A stretch of DNA of 64,000 nt from Streptomyces stelliscabiei (GTDB taxonomy: Bacteria; Actinomycetota; Actinomycetes; Streptomycetales; Streptomycetaceae): contig NZ_JADBGF010000001.1 of the NCBI RefSeq assembly GCF_014873495.1, positions 5,456,001 through 5,520,000 of the forward strand, read 5' to 3'. The translations under genes and the position numbers were made by a program. How positions within the stretch are numbered: position 1 is the stretch's first letter; every line of letters begins with the position of its first letter. The notes beneath the pieces are model-generated. The model was given only the letters and a program-made list of their open reading frames with translations, had not been told where the DNA came from and searched no databases. Of this stretch, positions 15,773 to 26,700 are shown one piece after another.

Positions 15773-16687
15773 TCAGCCGATCGGGACCGCCCGGCCCGTG
15801 ACCCGCGTGCGGGGGTCCTCGGGGGACACGTCGACGCGCAGGTCGCTCGGGCGGCCCATGTCCTCGCCCTGGCGGATGGTGACCGTGGCCGGGGCGGTGA
15901 CCAGGCCGAGGGTGCGGAGGTAGCCGCCGAAGGCCGCCGCCGCCGCGCCCGTCGCCGGGTCCTCCACGACACCGCCCACGGGGAACGGGTCCCGGGCGTG
16001 GAAGTGGTCCGGTGACTCGCGCCATACCAGGTGCACGGTCGTCCAGTCGTGCCGCCGCATGACCTCCGCGAGGCCGTCGAAGTCGTAGTCCAGGTCCGCG
16101 AGGCGGGCGCGCGAGCCGGCGGCCAGGACCAGGTGCTCGACGCCGCCGAAGGCCACGTGCGGCGGGAGCGCCGGGTCGAGGTCGTCGGGGGACCAGCCGA
16201 GGGCGTCGAGGGCCGCGTCCCGTTCGGCGGCCGTGGCGGGGCGGGAACGGGCCGGCACGCTGGTCAGGGTGGCGCGGACCGTGCCGTCGACGTCGTCGAG
16301 CGTGGTGGCGACGGGGATCTCGCCCGCCGGGGTGTCCAGGAGGATCTCGCCGGGACCCAGCCGCTCGGCGAGCGCCACGGCCAGGGCGACGGTCGCGTGA
16401 CCGCAGAAGGCCACCTCGGCGAGCGGGCTGAAGTACCGCACCCGGAACCGGCGCGCGCTCTCGTCGGCGGCGGTGACGAAGGCCGTCTCCGAGTAGCCCA
16501 CCTCGGCGGCGATCGCGAGCATCGCCGCGTCGTCGAGCCGGGAGGCGTCGAGCACCACCCCGGCCCGGTTGCCGCCCGCCGGGTCACGGGTGAAGGCGGA
16601 GTAGCGCAGGACCTCGGGAGCCGGGTTCTGCGGGGTGGCGTTCTCGGAGCGGGACAGGGGGCTCGTCAGGTGCGCGTCGTGGGTCAT
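15773..16687 (-). CDS. PhzF-family isomerase/epimerase
   Basis: 304 aa, the usual PhzF length (about 260-300) with a short polar N-terminal extension of 25 residues. The fold has two diaminopimelate-epimerase-like halves. F-T-R-D-P-A-G-G-N-R-A-G-V-V begins the first. E in Y-S-E-T-A-F-V is the conserved catalytic Glu of PhzF. The F-C-G-H-A-T-V-A-L-A motif follows, and V-E-D-P-A-T-G-A-A-A-A-A-F-G closes the second half. PhzF itself isomerises trans-2,3-dihydro-3-hydroxyanthranilate in phenazine synthesis, but most homologues have unknown substrates, and no phenazine genes are near. It is divergent from a LysR regulator, a common pairing that suggests control by it. Confidence 0.9.
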   Translation of the reverse strand: MTHDAHLTSPLSRSENATPQNPAPEVLRYSAFTRDPAGGNRAGVVLDASRLDDAAMLAIAAEVGYSETAFVTAADESARRFRVRYFSPLAEVAFCGHATVALAVALAERLGPGEILLDTPAGEIPVATTLDDVDGTVRATLTSVPARSRPATAAERDAALDALGWSPDDLDPALPPHVAFGGVEHLVLAAGSRARLADLDYDFDGLAEVMRRHDWTTVHLVWRESPDHFHARDPFPVGGVVEDPATGAAAAAFGGYLRTLGLVTAPATVTIRQGEDMGRPSDLRVDVSPEDPRTRVTGRAVPIG

Positions 16688-16779
16688 GGCTCCACGCTGT
16701 CACCGTACGGCGATCGAGTCCAACGATCGATTCCGATCCAGCCGATCGCGAAACCCGATGAGCGGCCTAGGCTGGCGCC
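16688..16779. promoter_or_regulatory. Divergent promoter region of phzF-like and LysR genes
   Basis: 92 bp hold both starts. Several cgatcg cores occur (gcgatcgagtccaacgatcg, then ccgatccagccgatcg), forming overlapping dyads such as would suit a LysR tetramer site. Inference from layout and pattern. Confidence 0.5.
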
Positions 16780-17682
16780 GTGGACACCCGACTTCTGCTC
16801 ACCTTCACCACCCTCGCCCGGACCGGTGGCTTCACCGCCACCGCCGCCGAACTGCACCTCGCCCAGTCGACGGTCACCGTGCACATCCGCACCCTGGAGA
16901 GGGAGCTGGGCACCCGCCTCTTCGACCGGCTCCCCACGGGCACGGTGCTCACCGACGCGGGCCGGCGTCTGCTGGAGGGGGCGGAGGGGATCCTCGACGC
17001 CGTGGCGCGACTGCGGGCGGCCGGCCGGGAGGGCGACGGCGTCGTACGGGGGCGGGTGCGGGTCGGCACCCCGGAGTCCCTGTGCGCGACCAGGCTGCCC
17101 GGCGTGATCGCGGCCCTGCGCGCCCGTCACCCCGAGGTGGACGTCGACCTGCACGCGGCCGGTACGGCGGAGTGTGTCGAGGGGCTGCGGGCCGGGCGGC
17201 TGGATCTGGCGCTGCTGCTGGCGAGCGAGGCCGACTTTCCGGAGGTCACCGCCGAGCCGGTCGCGCACGAACCGCTCGCCCTCGTGTGCGCGCCCCACCA
17301 CCCGCTCGCGGCGCGCACGCGCCCGGCCACCTGGGCGCGGCTGGCGAAGGAGAGCTTCTTCCTGCTGGAGCAGGGCTGTTCGTACAGCGACGCGCTGGAG
17401 CGGCGGCTGCTCGCCGTGCCCGGGTCCGGGGCCGGGTCCGGGCCCCGGCTCACCCGGTTCGGCAGCGCGGACGCGGCACGGTCCTGCGCCGCCGCCGGCC
17501 TGGGGCTGACGCTGCTGCCGCTGACGACCGTGGAGGACTATCTGGGGCAGGGGCGGCTGACGAGGGTGCGAGGGCCCGTCTTCGCCGATGTCCCCGTACG
17601 GCTGGCCCGGCACCGCAGACGCTGGACGGCACCGGCGACGGAGGCGTTCGCCCGGGAACTGGTACGGCAGTTGGGCGCCTGA
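16780..17682 (+). CDS. LysR-family transcriptional regulator
   Basis: 300 aa, standard length. Residues 1-60 are the winged helix-turn-helix: M-D-T-R-L-L-L-T-F-T-T-L-A-R-T-G-G-F...A-A-E-L-H-L-A-Q-S-T-V-T-V-H-I-R-T-L-E-R-E-L-G, a textbook LysR N-terminus. Residues 90-295 form the periplasmic-binding-like effector domain (G-R-V-R-V-G-T-P-E-S-L...). The GTG at 16780 starts a protein that begins exactly at the expected place. It is divergent from the PhzF gene, 92 bp apart, and converges with the megasynthase, 44 bp between ends. It most likely controls the PhzF gene and itself. The effector is unknown. Confidence 0.92.
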   Translation: MDTRLLLTFTTLARTGGFTATAAELHLAQSTVTVHIRTLERELGTRLFDRLPTGTVLTDAGRRLLEGAEGILDAVARLRAAGREGDGVVRGRVRVGTPESLCATRLPGVIAALRARHPEVDVDLHAAGTAECVEGLRAGRLDLALLLASEADFPEVTAEPVAHEPLALVCAPHHPLAARTRPATWARLAKESFFLLEQGCSYSDALERRLLAVPGSGAGSGPRLTRFGSADAARSCAAAGLGLTLLPLTTVEDYLGQGRLTRVRGPVFADVPVRLARHRRRWTAPATEAFARELVRQLGA

Positions 17683-17726
17683 GGGCAGCCTCCCGGCGCC
17701 GGGGGCGGGAGGCTGCCGGGCGGCCC

Positions 17727-20700
17727 TCACCGTGATCGCCGGGACGGGGGTGGGGGCAGGGCGCTCAGGGCCTCCGGCGAGATGGTGTGGTCGAGGAGGT
17801 GGAGGGGGGCCGCGCGGACGCCGGCGGCTTCGGCGGCGGCCCAGTGGGCGAGGGCGCGCGGGAGGTCGACCAGGCCGTGGACCAGGGGCAGTTCCGTACC
17901 GGAGGCCGGGCCGGCGAGGTGGGCGTGCAGAAGGGATTCCAGGCGGCAGGAGGCCAGGGTGCCGGGAAGGTGGAGCGCGAGGTGCTGCCGCGCGCGGGCG
18001 GTGGCGGCGGTGTGGCCGGTCAGGGCGGCCGCCGGGAGGTCCGGCGACAGGTGGGTCTCGGTGGAGTCCAGGGCCAGCAGACCGCCCCCGACGATCAGGA
18101 CGTCCCGCCGGCTCCGCATCCGCTCCAGGGCCCGCCCGGTGTCGAAACAGTGCGGGAAGGAGTCGTCCACGACGATCGTGCCGGGGCGCAGCAGGTCGAC
18201 GTCCACCAGGGTCGTCGGGCCGCCGCCGACCGCCGCGACGACGACGTCGGCCGACGCGTAGAACTCGGCGGGGAGCGTGCGGGAGTCGGCCGACTCGACG
18301 ACCCGCACGGGCAGCGCGGGGTGGGCGGCCGACAGCTCGGCGGCGAGCCGCCGTAGGCGGGGGGCGCTGCCGGGTACGTCGCAGAGCAGGAGCCGGGCCG
18401 GTGGGTGGGGGCTCAGGCTGAGGAGCAGCCGCAGGGACGACGTGCCGATGGAGCCGCAGCCGACGACGGCGAGGGTGAGTCCTGCCAGGTCGCGGCCGGT
18501 CGCGGCGAGGGCGGTACGGACCGTCGTGACCACGGCGACGGTCGTGGTGGCGTGGCCGGTGGTGAGGGTGGTGCCGGCCGCCGGGGAGGCCTCGCGCAGG
18601 ACGTCGTAGCCGTAGCCGGTGAGGGCCGGGATCATGCCGGCCAGGGAGACGCAGCGGGCGCCGAGGGACGCGGCGTGGTCCACGGCGCGCGCGGTGAGGG
18701 TGGCCAGGGTGACCGGGTCCCCGGTGGGGAGCGGGCCGGTCAGCTCGTCGGCGAAGAGCGGCAGCGAGACGAAGCCGGATCTGCCGAGAGGCGTGGTGAC
18801 GCTCTCCAGGAGCCGCGCACGGCCGTCCGGGAAGAGCAGGGCGCGGATCGCCTCACGGCTGGGTGCGGTGTCCGGGGGCATCCCGGCGAAGGCGGCCAGG
18901 TCGTGCGGGGCGGGGAGGTAGCCGATGAGGGCCGCGTCGAGGGGTGGGGTGGTGGGGGGTGGGGTGGTGAGGGGTGCGGTGGTGGGCGGGGGAGCGGTGA
19001 GGGTGGTCCTGTGGTGCGGTGCCTCCTCAAACTGACGCATCAACTCCTGTGTGAATCGCGTTAGTTGCTCAGGTGTGAGCGCGGTCGCCGGGACGCGGGC
19101 CGTGATGCGCAGACCGTCGTCGCCGTTCGGTGCGGGGCGTACGGCGAGGAAGACGTCGGTGCCCACGGGGGGCGGGGCGAGTGCCGTGTCGGTGTCGTCG
19201 GGGCGGAGGGTGAGGGGCGCGTCGGGGGGTGCGCCGAGGGCGGTGAAGTCGAGGAAGGTGAAGAAGAACTGGGCGGTACGGGGGAGGCCCTGGGGCGTCC
19301 GGAGATCCAGCGGGCCGGCGGTGCGGGCCGCGAGCGACTCCGTGGCGACGCGGCGCAGGTCCTCCTCGAAGCCGGGAGCGGCGGAGCGGTCGTCGGACGG
19401 GAGCGCCGGGCGCAGGGCCACGGCCTCGGCGAACGGCCCGAAGACGCCGTGCGTGTCCCGCGCGGTCTCGTCCCTGCCGGTGACGGCCAGGCCGAGGACC
19501 AGGTCGCGGCGGCCGGTGAGGGTGGTGAGGGCGCGGTAGTACGCCGTGAGGACCGGGGCGTGGAGCGTCGTGCCGACGGCCCCGGCGAGGCGGCGCAGGG
19601 CGCGGGTGCGGTCGGCGTCGAGGACGAGGGTGCTGGTGTGGAAGGCGGCGGTGGTGCCGTCCTGGTCCTCGTGCGGTGCTCGGAGGACGGGCGGGGTGTA
19701 GGGGGCCAGGTGGCGGGCGCGGTACGCCTCCGCCTCCCGGGTCGCGGGCGGTCGCGGTGCCGCGCGGTGGAGCGCGTGCTCGCGGAAGGCGGAGGGCAGG
19801 GGCTCCAGGCCGTGGGGCAGGCCGCGTGCGAAACGGCCGTACACGGTGAGGAGTTCGCGGGTGAGGAGGGCCGCGCTGTAGCCGTCGCCGATGAGGTGGT
19901 GGGCGTGGACGAGAAGCACGTGCTCGTCCGGCGCGACGGTGAGGACCCGCAGACGGAGCAGGGGCCAGGCCCAGGGTTCGAACCGGCGGCGCGCCTCCTC
20001 GGCGGCCCGTTCCTCCAGGAGACCGGGGTGCGCCAGGATCTCCGTCTCGACGGGAAGCCGCAGCGAGGCCGGGAGTTCCTGCTGCACGGGCGGGCGGGCG
20101 CCGGCCGGGAAGACCGTGCGGAGCATGGGGTGACGGGCCATGAGCACGTCGACCGAGCGTTGGAGGAGGTCCGGGTCCAGGGGGCCGTGGATACGGAAGC
20201 GGGCCAGCCAGGCGGGGTTGGCGCCGGGTGTGCCGGACGCTCCGGGGGTGCCGGCCGCGAGGGCGTCGGCGAGGAGGAAGCCCTGTTGGGAAGGGGTGAG
20301 GGGGTAGGGGGCGAGGGCGTGTTCGGGCTGACGGATCTCGGGTGCGTCGGGTGCGTCGGGTGCGTCGGAGGCAGGGGATGCGGCGGCGGCGTCGATGGCC
20401 GCCGCCAGGGCGGTCAGGGTGCGGTGGGTGTAGACGACGGTCGGGCGGGGCAACGCGGGGCGTTCGTGGCGTAGACGGGAGAACAGCTCCAGCACCGTGA
20501 TGGAGTCGCCGCCGAGCGCGAAGAAGTCGTCCTCTCCGCCGATCCCGGACTCCGGCGCGTCCAGCAGCTCGGACCAGACGCGCGCCAGCAGGTGCTCGGT
20601 CGGGGTCGAGATCGGGGCCGGGGCCGGGGCCTGGGCCTGGGTTGAGGTCGTGGTCGGGGCCGGGGCGAGGGCCGGGGTCGTGGTCGGGTTCGGGGGAGCC

Positions 20701-23700
20701 GTGCGCGGTGACGCGGCCGAGGTGTGCGGGACGCCCGTGGCCGCCGGACCGCGGGGAGCAAGGCGGTTGCGGTCGATCTTGCCCGTGCCGGTCAGAGGGA
20801 GGGCGGGGAGGAGGTGGACGCGGGCGGGGAGCATGTACGGGGGGAGGGTGCGGGACAGGAAGGCCCGCACCTCGCGGGGGTCGAGGGCGGGTGCGCCCGT
20901 CCTGGCCTCGACGTACGCCTCCAGCCGTCCGTCGCGCAGCAGTACCGCCGCACGGGCCACGCCCGGGTGGGTGAGCAGGGCGGCCTCGATCTCGCCGAGT
21001 TCGACGCGGTGGCCGCGCACCTTGACCTGGTCGTCGAGCCGGCCCAGGAACTCCAGCACCCCGTCGGCCCCACGGCGGACGCGGTCGCCGCTGCGGTACC
21101 AGCGGCGGCCGTCCCGTTCGGTGAAGGCGGCGGCCGTGAGCCCGGGGTCGCCCAGGTAGCCGGGGGTCAGGCCGGTACCGGCGATGAGCAGTTCGCCGGG
21201 CTCGCCCGGGGCGCGTTCGTGTCCGTCCTCGCCGATCACGGCCAGTTCGGTGCCGGCGATCGGGCGGCCGATGGGGAGATGGCGTACGTCGTCGCCGGGG
21301 CGGGTGTCGATGATGTGGCAGGTCGCGTTGACGGTGGCCTCGGTGGGGCCGTAGAGGTTGGCGATCCGGGGGGCGTGCGCGGGGCGCGGGTGGTCGCCGG
21401 CGGGGCCGCCGAGGAGGTCGAACCAGCGGCGGACATGGGCCGCGGGCAGGGCCTCGCCGCCCACGTGGACCCAGCGCAGGGCGGAGAGGTCGGGGGCCCT
21501 GCCGTGCTGCCGGGCGCGTTCCTCGGCGGCGGTCAGCAGGCGTTCCCACAGGGTCGGGACCGAACTCCACACCGTGATCCGGTCCGCCACGACGCGGTCG
21601 AGCAGGGCCTCGGGGTCGCGCAGCAGGTCGCGGGAGAGGGTGTGCACCGTGGCGCCGGCCAGCAGCGGGGCCAGCAACTGCCGTACGGAGGCGTCGAAAC
21701 AGACCGACGCCGTCTGCGCCAGCCGGTCACCGGGGCCGTAGCCGAAGGTGGCCAGGGACCAGTCGAGGTAGTTCGTCATCGACCGGTGCGTGATGGGGAC
21801 GGCCTTGGGGCGGCCCGTCGAGCCGGAGGTGAAGATGACGTACGCGATGGCCTCGGGGGACGGGCACGGGGCGTCGTCCGCCGGGGTGGTGGCGGACGGC
21901 GACGGCTCGGGCACCGGGACGGCCGTGACGCCGTCCAGGCCGCCGGCCGCCTCCCGGGTCGCCCGGTCGCGGACCAGGACGCGCACTCCCGTACGGGACA
22001 GCTGGTCCCGGTGCCGGGCGGTGGGGTGGGTCGCGTCCAGCGGCACCCAGCCGGCGCCCGCCCGCAGGATGCCGACGACCCCGGTGACCGTGTCCGTGCC
22101 GCCCGGTTCGGTGAGGAGCCCGACCAGGTCGCCGGGGCGTACGCCGTGGGCGCGCAGCCGGGCGGCGAGGGCGGCGGAGGCGCTGTCGAGGGCCGCGTAG
22201 GTGAGGGTGGTCCCGTCACCGGTGTCGACGGCGACGGCGTGGGGCGTGGCGCGGAACCGGGCCCGCAGACGGTCCACGATGCCGCCGTCGACCGCTGCGG
22301 CCGGGGCGAGGGTGGGGCTCGTGACGGCGGCGCGCAGTTCGGTGACGTACTCGTCGGCGAGGCGCCGCACGGTCTCGGGGCGGAAGAGGGCGGCCGGGTG
22401 GTTCCACGACAGGCGCAGGGCGGAGTCGGCCTCCCAGCACAGGAGACCGAGCCGGGTGGCGGCGGTGGCGGTGGCGGCGGCCGTCGGGGTGACGGTGACC
22501 GGCCAGTCGGGGCCATGGACCACCGGGAAGCGGGCGAAGCTGAAGCCCGCCTCGGCCGCCGTGCGTGGTGCCGGGCCCGTGGCGGGCCGCAGCCCGGACA
22601 GCAGCCGGGCGACGTCGGTGCTGCTCAGGGTGGCGTGCTCCTCGGCCTCGGCCCAGATCCGCCGCAGCCGGTCGGCGAGCGCGGTGACCGGTTCGTCGGG
22701 GTCGACGTCCACGAACACCGGCAGGGTGTCGGCGAGCGGCCCCACCAGACGGTCGATGCCGGCGACCGGCAGCTCCCGCCGGGCCCGCGCCACGTTCACC
22801 GCGACGGCCCGCAGCCCGCTCCACCGCGCCAGACAGCGCCCGTACACCGCCAGCAGCAGATGGAACAACGAGACCCCGTGCCGGGCGGCGGTCTCGCGCA
22901 GCGCGCTGGTCAGCGCCTCGTCGATGCCGGTGCGGTGGTGGGTGAGGGGCGGGGCGGGGGGCGCTGCGGGATCGCCGTCGTAGGGGAGGGCGGGGGCGGG
23001 GTCGGTGTGCTCGGCGAGGCGGTCGCGCCAGTACCGCTGGTCCTCCGTGTACGCCGGTGACCGGCGTTCGGCGGTCAGGGCCGCGGCGTAGTCGGCGAAC
23101 TCCGCCTGTGGCACGGGGAGTTGTGCGAGGTCGTCCCCGCGTTCCAGGGCCGTGTAGAGCGACCAGAGTTCCTCCGCGAGCAGCTTCAGGCTGAAGCCGT
23201 CGGCGGCGGTGTGATGGACGACCAGGAGCAGGTGGGCGAGGTGCGCCTCGTCCCGGTCGTGGACGAGGACGGCCCGCACCGGGTCCTCCGTCGTCAGGTC
23301 GAACGGGCGGTTGCACAGGTCGAGTTCGAGTCGGCGCAGGTCGTGCGGCTCCCGTACCTCGTACCAGCGCGGGGCCGTGTCCACGGGCCCGGCGGGGGCG
23401 GCGTACCGGCGGGGGCGCGCGTCGTCATCCGTCAGCCGCAGGCGCAGCATGGGGTGGCGGGCGGCGAGGTGGGCGAGCGCCCGGCCGAGGAGGGCGGGGT
23501 CGAGAGGGCCGCTGACGCTCTGGCGGAGGTAGCCGTAGGCGGTGATGCCCTCGTGGAGGGATGCGGTGGTGTGGAAGGCGAGTTGGAGGGGGGTCAGGGG
23601 GTGGGAGGCGTCCGGGGTGACGTTCGGCGCCGGGTGGGGCGCCGGAGTGGGTGCCGGCCTCGGGGTGGGTGCCGGGGCGGTGGTGGCCAGGTGGGTGGCC

Positions 23701-26700
23701 AGTTCGCCGAGGGTGCGGTGTTCGAAGAGGAGGGTGGCCGGGAGGGGGCGGCCGAGTTCACGTTCCAGGCGGCGGGCGAGGTCGACGGCGGTGAGGGAGT
23801 CCAGGCCGAGCGTCAGGAACTGTTCGTCGTCGCCGATCTCCTGCGGGGGCCGGTGCAGGGCCTCCGCGAGCAGGCGGCGGATGAGGGGCGCTTCGCGGCT
23901 CGGGAGGGGGCGGCCTGGGGTGGCCCCGGGCCCTTCGTGGCTGGTCGCGGCGGTTGCCGCGCCGCCGGAGCGCTCGCGTTCCGCGCGGGGCGCGGGGTCG
24001 GCGAGGGGCGCGGGGTCGGCGAGGGGTGCGGGGTCCGAGGTCTCCGGGCCGGTCACCAGGACGTGTGCCGCGTCCAGGCCGGTTGCCGCGCGCAGGCCGG
24101 CGAGGGCGGCCCGGACGGTCAGGGGGGTGAGCGCGGGCGCCTGGCCGGGTGACCGGCGTCCGGTCCGGGGGCCGGAGCCGCTCGCCAGGCCGGTGTCGGT
24201 GACGGGGCCGAGGGCGATGCTCAGCCAGGGACGCCCGGCGGCACGTTCGGCGGCGGCGAAGGCGTCGAGGAAGGAGTTGGCGGCGGCGTAGTCGCCGAGG
24301 GCGCCGGCGAGTCCGGGCCGCACGGCGGAGACGGACGACAGGACCACGCACAGGGCGTCCCCCCGGCCGTGCCGCCGCAGTGCCTCGGCGAGGAGAATCG
24401 TGCCGCGCACCTTCGCGGCGCATACGGCCTCGATCTCGGCGTCGGGCTTGGCGCGCAGGCTGCCGGGGCGGGCCGTACCCGCTGCGTGGAACACCGCGTC
24501 CAGGGACGGCAGTCCGGCGATGAGGTCGTCCACGGCGGCCGCGTCGGTGACGTCGGCGGCCTGGTAGCGGGCGTGGGCGCCGAGGGCGCGCAGGTCGGTG
24601 AGCAGGTCGTGGGGCGGGGTGGTCGTGCGGCCGGTGAGGACGAGGGTGGGAGCGCCGTGTTCCGCCAGGTCACGGGCGAGCGCGCCGCCGAGGCCGCCCG
24701 CGCCGCCGGTGATCAGGTAGGTGCCGTTCGGGGGGAGTGGCGTGGGAGAGGCCGGAGGGGCGGGGGCGACGGCCGTACGGGTGAGCCGGCGCCCGGCCCG
24801 TACGGCGACGGTTCCGCCCGCGCCGGGGACGGCAGCGGTGGTGGCACTCAACTCCTGCTCCAGCGCGGCGAGTTGTGTGTCCAGCGGGTCCTGGGCGGAC
24901 AGATCGATGCCCAGGGAGGAGAGCCCGGGATGCTCCTCGGGGAGAGCCAGGGCGAAGCCGTGCAGGAGGGCCTGCGCGGGGCGGGGGCGGGGGCGGCGTG
25001 TGGCGTTGCCGGTGCTGGCGGTGCTGGCGGTGCTGTCGGTGGTGGTGGCGGTCGTGTAGGCGTCCTCCGTGACCAGCAGCAGGCGGGCCGGGGTCGTGCC
25101 GAGCGAGGTCAGCACCTCGCGCAGGGCGGAGACGGCGGTGCCGGTCTCCGCCGCCGCCGGACCCGTGGTGGCGGCGAACCACAGCACGGCCTCCGGGGCG
25201 GCCGCCCCCTTGGTCCGCCCCGGCTCCAGCACGGTCACTCCGCGCCCGGTGAGCCGGTCGGTGAGGGCCCGGCGGAGGGCGGTGTCGGCGCCGGTCAGAC
25301 GGACGACACGGGGCGTGGGGCCGGGAGCGGCGGTGAGCGGGGCGTCGTTCCAGAGCAGGGGCTGGGGGGTGGGTACGGCGGCGGGGGAGGGGAGCACGGG
25401 GGGCGTCGCACGACGGGGCGTCGTATCGGTCGCCGTACCGGGCTCGGGTGCCACGTCGAGCCGCTGCGGCCAGTGGTGGCCGCGCTGGAAGGGGTACGTG
25501 GGGACGGGCACCCGTCGCCGGGCCACGTGTCGCGTGGGAGACGCCGGAGCCGTCGGGTCCAGCGGAGCCCCACGGGTCCAGAGCCGGCCGACCGTGTCGA
25601 GCAACGCCGCTGCCCCTGCCCCTGCCCCTGCCCCCGCCTCCGCCGTGGCGGGCAGTTCGGGCAGTGCGGGCAGGACCGTCACGTCGGAGGGCGTGGCACC
25701 GGGACGGGTGGCGGCGGTCGCGCGGATCGGGGTGGCGAGGGAGGCGCCGGGGCCCAGTTCGACGAACGTGTCGTAGCCCTCGTCGAGGAGCCGGGCGACG
25801 GCGTCGCCGAAGCGCACGGGACGGATCGCGTGCTCGCGCCAGTAGCCGGTGCCGGTGCCGGTGCCGGTGCCAGTGCCAGTGCCGGAGCCGAGACCGAGGT
25901 CGGGGTCCCACCGGCCGGTGACCGTGCTCAGCATCGGAACGGTGGCCGGGTGGACGGTCAGGGCCTTCGCCGCGTGGTGGAGCGGGTCGAGCACGGGGTG
26001 CAGCAGCGGCGAGTGGAAGGCGTGCGAGACGCGCAGGCGGCGGGCGGCCAGGCCCCGGGCGGTGAGGGCCGCGATCGCCCGCTCGACGGCGTCCGTCGCG
26101 CCCGCCAGCACCACCTGCGTCGGCGAGTTGACGGCGGCGACACAGAGCGTGCCGACGGACCCGGCCCCAGACCCGGACAGGGACAGGGACGCGGCGAGCA
26201 CGGCGGCGACGGTCTCCTCGTCGCCCCGCACCGCCGCCATGGCACCCGGCGCGGCGAGCCGGCCCATGAGGCGCCCGCGTTCGGCGGCGAAGCCGACCGC
26301 CTCGGCCGGTGACAGGGCCCCGGCGACGCACGCGGCGGTGATCTCGCCGACGCTGTGCCCCACGACCGCGTCCGGCGTCACACCCCACGCGGCCAACTGC
26401 CCGGCCAGCGCCACCCCGAACGCGACCAGCAGCGGCTGCGTCACATCCGTACGGGCCAGGTCGGCGGGGTCGGCGTCCTCGTCCAGACACCAGGCGGCCA
26501 GGCTTCGGCCGAGCACCGGCCCGGTGAGCGACGAGACCTCGTCCAGGACGTCCCGGAACACGGGCGCCGAGTGGTACAACTCCCTCCCCAGGCCCGCCCG
26601 TTGGGCACCCTGACCCGGCAGGACGAACACCGTGCGGGGCCGGCCCCGCACGGGCTCCGCCGCCCCGGCCGCCCCGGCCTCCCCGGCCGCTTCGAGACGC

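Noticed and set aside
13929..16025. Long minus-strand frame spanning the exporter and PhzF ends
   Set aside because: It crosses two genes that are clearly coding in other frames, as well as the terminator and repeat array.
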